The notes under the pieces are model-generated. The model had not been told where the DNA came from. It saw only the letters and a list, made by a program, of their open reading frames with translations, and ran no database searches. Shown here piece by piece: positions 60,101 to 64,000 of a DNA stretch of 64,000 bases. The DNA comes from Nocardia cyriacigeorgica (GTDB lineage Bacteria; Actinomycetota; Actinomycetes; Mycobacteriales; Mycobacteriaceae), in NCBI RefSeq assembly GCF_005863245.1, contig NZ_VBUT01000007.1, positions 1 through 64,000 of the forward strand. Direction: 5' to 3'. How positions within the stretch are numbered: position 1 is the stretch's first letter; every line of letters begins with the position of its first letter. The position numbers were made by a program, and so were the translations under genes.

Positions 60101-60494
60101 GGCCGTGCTCGGTCAGCAGCCTGCCCGCATACGAGTGGTAGGTGCTGATCTCCGGTTCCGCACCGGCCAGCGAGGCGCGCAGACCGCCGCTGGGATCGAG
60201 TTCGCGCAGCAGCGGCGCTCCGGCGAGCCGGGCCAGGCGGGTGCGGATGCGGGTGGTCAACTGCTGGGCCGCTTTCCGGGTGAAGGTCAGGCCCAGCACT
60301 TCGTCGGGCAGCACCAGGCGATTGGCGACCATCCAGACCACGCGCGCCGCCATCGTCTCGGTCTTACCCGCGCCCGCACCCGCCACCACCAGCGTCGGCC
60401 CGGGCGGAGCCGCGATGACCGCGGCCTGCTCGTCGGTGGGCGGCGGCAGGCCGAGGGCCTCGGCGAGCTGCCAGGGCGTGACCCGCGCACTCAT
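57141..60494 (-). CDS. adnB: AdnB helicase-nuclease subunit
   Basis: An 1117-residue UvrD-like helicase fused to a RecB-type nuclease, subunit of the AdnAB dual-motor end-resection machine. Helicase motifs: Walker A VVAGAGAGKTETMAAR, motif II LLDEYQDTGHAQR, motif III GDPMQSIYGWRGAS, motif V TVHAAKGLEWEIVAVPHV and motif VI YVALTRTERMLL. The nuclease site is at about residue 1035 (GRMDAVFAEPDGRWTVVDWKTG). Its ATG overlaps the adnA stop (ATGA), so they are co-translated. Length is close to mycobacterial AdnB. Confidence 0.93.
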   Translation of the reverse strand: MSARVTPWQLAEALGLPPPTDEQAAVIAAPPGPTLVVAGAGAGKTETMAARVVWMVANRLVLPDEVLGLTFTRKAAQQLTTRIRTRLARLAGAPLLRELDPSGGLRASLAGAEPEISTYHSYAGRLLTEHGLLLPVEPSATLLTETQLWQLAHQVVRTWDGDLDTERTPVSVTEAVLALSGQLAEHLVEPEELAEAHTELEKLVHTLPAGPRQRGGPSQELLKILRVQRERVALLPLVRQLGEALRRRGALDFGAQMSLAARLSAEHPEVGAAERARFRLVLLDEYQDTGHAQRILLAALFGGDGVGERPAVTAVGDPMQSIYGWRGASAANLPRFATDFPAAPGVPAPTLSLLTSWRNPPEALALANLVAEPLRRKAIEGGGVTVDALRAKPAAEPGTVAFALTDTVAAEREWFATRIAADWQARHDAGEQPPTSAVLVRRNADAAPIAEALREQGLPVEIVGLGGLLATPEVADVVATLRLIAEPGAGSAAVRILTGARWRIGVSDLSALAQRARELSIGRGSAATGDITDGAALAVALREVAPEPAEQAGLADAIADPGPAEQYSPDGYRRIVALGRELAALRERSGQPLTELVADVERTIGVGVETQARRAMSGTGAGREHLDAFAEVVAGYAGDSGASLSGLLAFLTAAESVENGLEPGEVEVAKDRVQVLTVHAAKGLEWEIVAVPHVVRDVFPSGKASGSWLGALAELPTSLRGDRARDDDGADGVPVLDLTDLYDRADLDRAIKDHKAALDRRRLDEDRRLFYVALTRTERMLLVSGHYWSDSSPSVKGPSEFLLELRQAVEDPGSPAHGAAELARWDDPPEPDAVNPFTDNPPTAQWPRDPLGRRRAPIEQGAQLVRAAMTELAADPATSEDEDDPDGWAADVEALLAEHRSATGVTEEVELPSSLPATALVELRADPARLAARLRRPLPYPPNPLARRGTAFHAWVQRWFAADRLLGLDELPGAADTADSADAELARMQEAFLSSRWAHRSPIEVEVPFETTIAGTVIRGRMDAVFAEPDGRWTVVDWKTGAEPNAADEQAVAVQLAVYRLAWARLTAARTGADPDELLDRIGAAFHYVRSGRTVAPVDLPGASELTELIRRAAPAG

Positions 60495-63400
60495 TCGTCG
60501 GTCACCTGGCGTCCGGTGTCCTGGACCGGGCAGCTGCCCGCGACCGCGCAGTGACGGCAGCCGTCATTGCGCATGGCGAGATAGCTGGGACCCCTGGTGG
60601 CGGCCGCGGCCTCGTGGATGGTGCCGCGCCAGGCATGCAGGGCGTCGGCGTCGAGAGGTTGCTGGGTGCGCTGGGTGGCGCCGTCGCGGGTGTGCGGTTT
60701 GGCGACGTAGACGAGGCGGGCGCCGCCTGGTTCGCCGAGCTCGAGGCGGGACTCGCTCGGGTTGTTGGAATCGCGCGGCCCGGTTCGCGCGGCGTCGGAA
60801 TCGTGTGCGAGGTCGCCGGGCTCACCGGAATCGCTGCGCCCGTCGGCGTCGCCGCGGCCATCGGCATCGCCGGGTTCGTCGGTGTCGCTGCGCCCGTCGG
60901 CGTCACCGGGTTCGTCGGTGTCGCTGCGCCCGTCGGCATCGCCGGGTTCGTCGGCATCACCGCGTCCGTCGGCATCACCGCGTCCGTCGGCATCACCGGG
61001 TTTGTCGGTGTCGCCGGGTTTGTCGGCATCACCGCGTCCGTCGGCATCACCGGGTTTGTCGGTGTCGCCGGGTTTGTCGGTGTCGCCGGGCTCGTCGGTG
61101 TGGCCGGGCTCGTCGAGATCCCCGGTCCCGGCCAGCCCCGTCGACGCGTCACCGAGATCGTTTCGCGCACTCGTGGATTCACCCGAGAGGGCGTCGAGCG
61201 CACCGAAAGCGGCGGCGACCTGGTAGGTGGCCAGCTGGGCGTGGTCCTCGGCGGCCTTGACCGAGACTGGGTTCTTGCCGGTCTTCACATCGACGATGAC
61301 GAAGCGGCCCTGCGCATCACGTTCGAGGCGGTCGACGCGGCCGCGGATGCGCACGGGAGGCTCGTCGCCGGAGCGGGGCGGCAGCACACAGTCCACCGGC
61401 ACCTCGATGCCGACCTGGGTGAGTTCGCCGCGGGTGTTGTCGACCCAGGACAGGAAGGTTTCCAGCATCGCTTCGGTGCGGCGGCGCTCCTGCCGGGAAT
61501 GCCAGCCCTGATCGGTCTCGACCGACTGCCAGACCGCCTGGAGCGCGGCCCGCACCTGGCTGGTCGGCACCTTCCCGGCCAGGGCCTGGACCAGGGTGTG
61601 CACCAGGTTGCCCTTGACCGCGTGCGGGTTGTCGCCGTCGGTGCCGCCGTGACGTTCCAGCGCCCAGCGCAGCGGACAGGTGCGCAGCAGTTCCACCGTC
61701 GACGGCGAGAGCGCGACGGCGGATTCGTCGTCGTCCCACAGCGGGCGTTCGGAACTGAGCTCGGCGGTGCCGTACCAGTCGTCGGGGGCGGTGCCGCGCA
61801 CGCCCGCGTCCGCGAGCCGGGCCAGATGGCGGGCGGCCCGGCGGCGGCGCTGCGGATCGGCCTCGGGATCGCAGACCACCCCGCGCAATTCGGCCACCAG
61901 CGAACCCATCACCAGCGCGCGGCCGGGATCTTCGACCGGCAGCGCGCCGGGTTCGCCGTCGTCGTCGTGCCCGAGCAGTTCGGCCAGGAACCGCGACGGC
62001 ACCAGATCACGGTCGCCCGTCACCGATTCCACCGCGGTGACCAGCAGCGATCGGCGCGCGCGGCTGCACGCCACCAGCAGCAGCCGGCGTTCCTCGGCCA
62101 GGATCGGCGCGGCCCGGCTCATTCGTTCACCCTCGGTGAGCACGCCGGCGGCGACATCGACCAGATCCTCGGTATGCAGCAGGGTGCCGCGCGGACGCGG
62201 ATCCGGCCAGATCCCCTCCTGGACACCGGCCACCGCCACCACATCCCACTCCCGGCCCGCGGCGGCGTGCGCGCTGAGCAGCTCGACCGCCTCGACGGGA
62301 TTGGTACGCACCGAGGTGTCGTGCGGAATCTCCTGGTGCAGCAGGTATTCCACGAAACCCTCGATGCCGGCCCGTGGCAGCCGGTCGACATAGGCCGCGG
62401 CGGCGTCGAACAGGGCGACCGCCGCGTCCAGATCCCGATCGGCCTGCGCACCGGCGGCGCCGCCGCGCTCGGACTGCGCGACCCAGCGCCGCTCCAACCG
62501 CGATCCGGTCCACAACGCCCACAGCACATCCTCGAGCCCGCCCCCACGCCGCCGCGCCTTGCGCGCCCGGTCCAGCGCGGTCAGCGCCCGCCGCAGCGGC
62601 GCGGATTCGACCTCCGTGAGGCCGGCGAGGATCCGCTGGTCGCCGACGCCGAGCAGCAGATCGCGCAGGACCTCGGCGGAGGATTGTTCGGCGGGCGAGG
62701 TGGTGCGCCGGTCGCGCAGCAATTCGTCTTGAGAGCCGCCGGCTGGGTTGCCGGCTATCGGCTCGCGCGGTCCGGCGGGGCCGTCCTCATGGTCGAGCGC
62801 GAGAGCGCGAGAGGGGTCCGGCTCGGTGTTCGCTAGAACGGCGTCGAGGCCAGGCTGCTCGTCTTCGCCGGCCGCGTCAGGTGATCGGTCGTCGGAGGCA
62901 GCGGTGTTCAGGCCGTGCGCGGCGTCGAATTCCGGCGCACCGACCTGGTCGGAGTCGAACTCCGGGCGCACGTTTCGGTCGGCGGCGGCTCTCGGTGTTC
63001 GGGCGCGCCCGCGTTGCTGCGCGCCTGTCGCGGCGTTCGGCAGGATCTCGGCATCAGTGCCGACATCGACGTCGGCGTTCGCGTCGGCACCGGCGTCGGC
63101 GTTCGCATCGGCATCGGCATCGGCGTTCGCATCGGCATCGACGTCGTCGTTCGCGTCGGCGCCTTCCGTGACGAGTCCGTAGCGCTCTTCTTCGCGATCG
63201 TAGGGATCGGGATCGATGCCGTACCAGTCGGCGTCGGCGGACAGGCGCGACGCCTGCTCGATCGTCCACTCGGGGGTGATGTCGGCGTCGATCGGGTCCG
63301 GCGGGGGGAGCAGGTCGGGCGGTTCGGAGACGAGCGCGTCGACTGGGACATGCAGGTCGGCATCGGCCGGGTCCGGCGGCGGCAGCAGGTCGGGAGGTTC

Positions 63401-64000
63401 CGGCGCGTGAGGGTCGACCGGGATGTGGAGAGCGGTGTCGGCCGGGTCCGGCGGCGGGAACAGATCGTCCCGTTCAGTGCTGGAAGCGCCAGGGGCCGAG
63501 GGGGTTTCGGCGTCAAACGGCGACAGGCCGTCACCGTGGCGGCTGGCGGCGCGTTCCAAGCCGAGCGCCGTGCGGCGGATACCTCGGCGCAGCCGGCGCA
63601 GGGCGATCTGGTCGGCGGCGCCGAGCGGGCCGGAGAGCAGGTCGAGGGCGTCGTCGGGGGTGAACAGCGCTTCGTGACGGTGCGGGGTCGCGGCCGGGTC
63701 GGCGCTGGTCGCGGCTTCTGAGGCGAGGATCGCGCGCAGCGAGGCCAGCATCCAGGCCGCGCCGCGTCGCCGCGCCACGGGGGTGTCGAGGGCGGGCTGG
63801 CGCACCGGCACCCCGGCGGCTAGCAGGGCGCGGCGCAGTGGCGGCAGCGACAGCGGGACCGACCGCACCACGACCGCCATGCGCGACCACGGCACCCCGT
63901 CGGTGAGGTGCGCGCGGCGCAGGTGGTCGGCGATCAGCGCCGCCTCCTTGGCCGGGGTGGCGAGCACTCGGACGCGGACATCGGCCCCGGTTTCCGGCGC
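60491..64000 (-). CDS. adnA: AdnA helicase-nuclease subunit, C-terminal part (start outside window)
   Basis: 1169 residues are visible and the frame stays open at the right edge. The Walker A region is missing, so the full protein is probably beyond 1400 residues, against about 1045 for mycobacterial AdnA (from memory). Visible parts: SF1 motif V AAAGREWDVVAVAGVQEGIW, motif VI LLLVACSRARRSLLV, the nuclease core RGRVDRLERDAQGRFVIVDV then KTGKNP, and an AddB-type Fe-S Cys set (LLRTCPLRW with C-terminal CRHCAVAGSC). The extra length comes from repeat insertions at visible residues 180-240, 277-313 and 957-1053. Confidence 0.92.
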   Translation of the reverse strand, partial: APETGADVRVRVLATPAKEAALIADHLRRAHLTDGVPWSRMAVVVRSVPLSLPPLRRALLAAGVPVRQPALDTPVARRRGAAWMLASLRAILASEAATSADPAATPHRHEALFTPDDALDLLSGPLGAADQIALRRLRRGIRRTALGLERAASRHGDGLSPFDAETPSAPGASSTERDDLFPPPDPADTALHIPVDPHAPEPPDLLPPPDPADADLHVPVDALVSEPPDLLPPPDPIDADITPEWTIEQASRLSADADWYGIDPDPYDREEERYGLVTEGADANDDVDADANADADADANADAGADANADVDVGTDAEILPNAATGAQQRGRARTPRAAADRNVRPEFDSDQVGAPEFDAAHGLNTAASDDRSPDAAGEDEQPGLDAVLANTEPDPSRALALDHEDGPAGPREPIAGNPAGGSQDELLRDRRTTSPAEQSSAEVLRDLLLGVGDQRILAGLTEVESAPLRRALTALDRARKARRRGGGLEDVLWALWTGSRLERRWVAQSERGGAAGAQADRDLDAAVALFDAAAAYVDRLPRAGIEGFVEYLLHQEIPHDTSVRTNPVEAVELLSAHAAAGREWDVVAVAGVQEGIWPDPRPRGTLLHTEDLVDVAAGVLTEGERMSRAAPILAEERRLLLVACSRARRSLLVTAVESVTGDRDLVPSRFLAELLGHDDDGEPGALPVEDPGRALVMGSLVAELRGVVCDPEADPQRRRRAARHLARLADAGVRGTAPDDWYGTAELSSERPLWDDDESAVALSPSTVELLRTCPLRWALERHGGTDGDNPHAVKGNLVHTLVQALAGKVPTSQVRAALQAVWQSVETDQGWHSRQERRRTEAMLETFLSWVDNTRGELTQVGIEVPVDCVLPPRSGDEPPVRIRGRVDRLERDAQGRFVIVDVKTGKNPVSVKAAEDHAQLATYQVAAAFGALDALSGESTSARNDLGDASTGLAGTGDLDEPGHTDEPGDTDKPGDTDKPGDADGRGDADKPGDTDKPGDADGRGDADGRGDADEPGDADGRSDTDEPGDADGRSDTDEPGDADGRGDADGRSDSGEPGDLAHDSDAARTGPRDSNNPSESRLELGEPGGARLVYVAKPHTRDGATQRTQQPLDADALHAWRGTIHEAAAATRGPSYLAMRNDGCRHCAVAGSCPVQDTGRQVTDE
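60841..61128. repeat. adnA: 18-bp tandem repeats inside adnA
   Basis: About 16 units of 18 bp, consensus GTCGGYRTCRCCGSG plus three variable bases, encode a G-D-A/T-D-x-x hexapeptide array (GDTDKPGDADGRGDADEPGD type) on the minus strand. Units alternate between DEP, DKP, DGR and DER-like forms. The array keeps the frame and is a likely variable-number repeat. Confidence 0.85.
63061..63170. repeat. adnA: Asp/Ala-rich 6-bp repeat inside adnA
   Basis: GGCATC/GGCGTT-type 6-bp units encode a D-A-N-A-D-A array on the minus strand (about residues 277-313 of the visible protein). Low complexity, in frame. Confidence 0.8.
63280..63460. repeat. adnA: 75-bp tandem repeat inside adnA
   Basis: About 2.4 copies of a 25-residue unit (LPPPDPADADLHVPVDALVS plus EPPDL) on the minus strand, with units starting at 63460, 63385 and 63310. 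A third repeat class within the same gene. Confidence 0.8.

Noticed and set aside
60841..61128. CRISPR array
   Set aside because: Units are 18 bp, adjacent without spacers and keep a coding frame. No cas genes are in the window.
60551..62836. 761-codon rightward frame with V-G-I-A-G-F repeats
   Set aside because: This is the antisense reading of the adnA repeat array. Its apparent repeat protein is a by-product of the 18-bp units.
63054..63269. Leftward Arg-rich frame in the Asp/Ala repeat
   Set aside because: Shadow frame of the adnA low-complexity segment.

Overview
The window is high-GC actinobacterial chromosome, most likely Nocardia or a close mycolic-acid relative. The evidence is a Rpf cell-wall enzyme, WhiB7 with a C-terminal AT-hook, the AdnA/AdnB helicase-nuclease, KstR-type operators, mycoredoxin, and several secreted or lipoprotein families typical of Nocardia. 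As I recall it, the gene order from the UPF0182 protein (40981) to adnA (64000) parallels the Mycobacterium tuberculosis Rv3193c-Rv3202c neighbourhood. I could not run a database search, so names rest on motifs read from the translated sequence.

Left part (1-12 kb) is accessory. It starts with the edge of an Rpn-type nuclease gene, two uncharacterised genes and a two-part DUF3558-like lipoprotein whose signal peptide and mature part are in different frames. Then come a MerR regulator, a divergent MarR/MFS-efflux pair with paired palindromes, an imine-reductase-like oxidoreductase, an Lrp regulator divergent from an AzlCD branched-chain amino-acid exporter, a thioesterase, a thioredoxin, a YjbR-like protein, an O-methyltransferase, a 55-residue protein and a CHAP-domain hydrolase without a signal peptide.

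Middle part (12-39 kb) holds lipid, metal and signalling genes: two tandem FadD12-like acyl-CoA ligases, a membrane protein and a PepSY protein, secreted and membrane proteins, galactokinase, and a translationally coupled operon of pyruvoyl-dependent arginine decarboxylase, a putative acyltransferase and a membrane GGDEF protein. These are followed by a ligase and a SnoaL/ketosteroid-isomerase-like gene, each behind a perfect KstR-type box, and an O-methyltransferase. Next is an Azt-type zinc ABC uptake locus with a Zur-like box, in which the permease is fused to an extracytoplasmic beta-propeller. An AurF-like diiron oxygenase with a long operator palindrome and a convergent TetR regulator ends this part.

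Right part (39-64 kb) is a conserved core: two initiator tRNA genes, rpf with a structured leader, the UPF0182 membrane protein, a PPA1309-family protein, a PDZ/Lon-like protease, a DUF2342 protein, a TOMM/ThiF-like protein and an ABC1 kinase. A PPOX-fold protein, whiB7, uvrD2, mycoredoxin, nudC, a K+ channel, a DoxX-like membrane protein and adnBA follow. whiB7 has a leader of about 520 nt with a WhiB7-type promoter, an upstream ORF and an intrinsic terminator. adnA runs off the right edge and carries three in-frame tandem-repeat insertions.

The items most worth a second look are the whiB7 leader, the AztB-propeller fusion, the adnA repeat insertions, the arginine decarboxylase/GGDEF operon, the KstR-box pair with a 28-codon ORF, and the interleaved helices before rpf.
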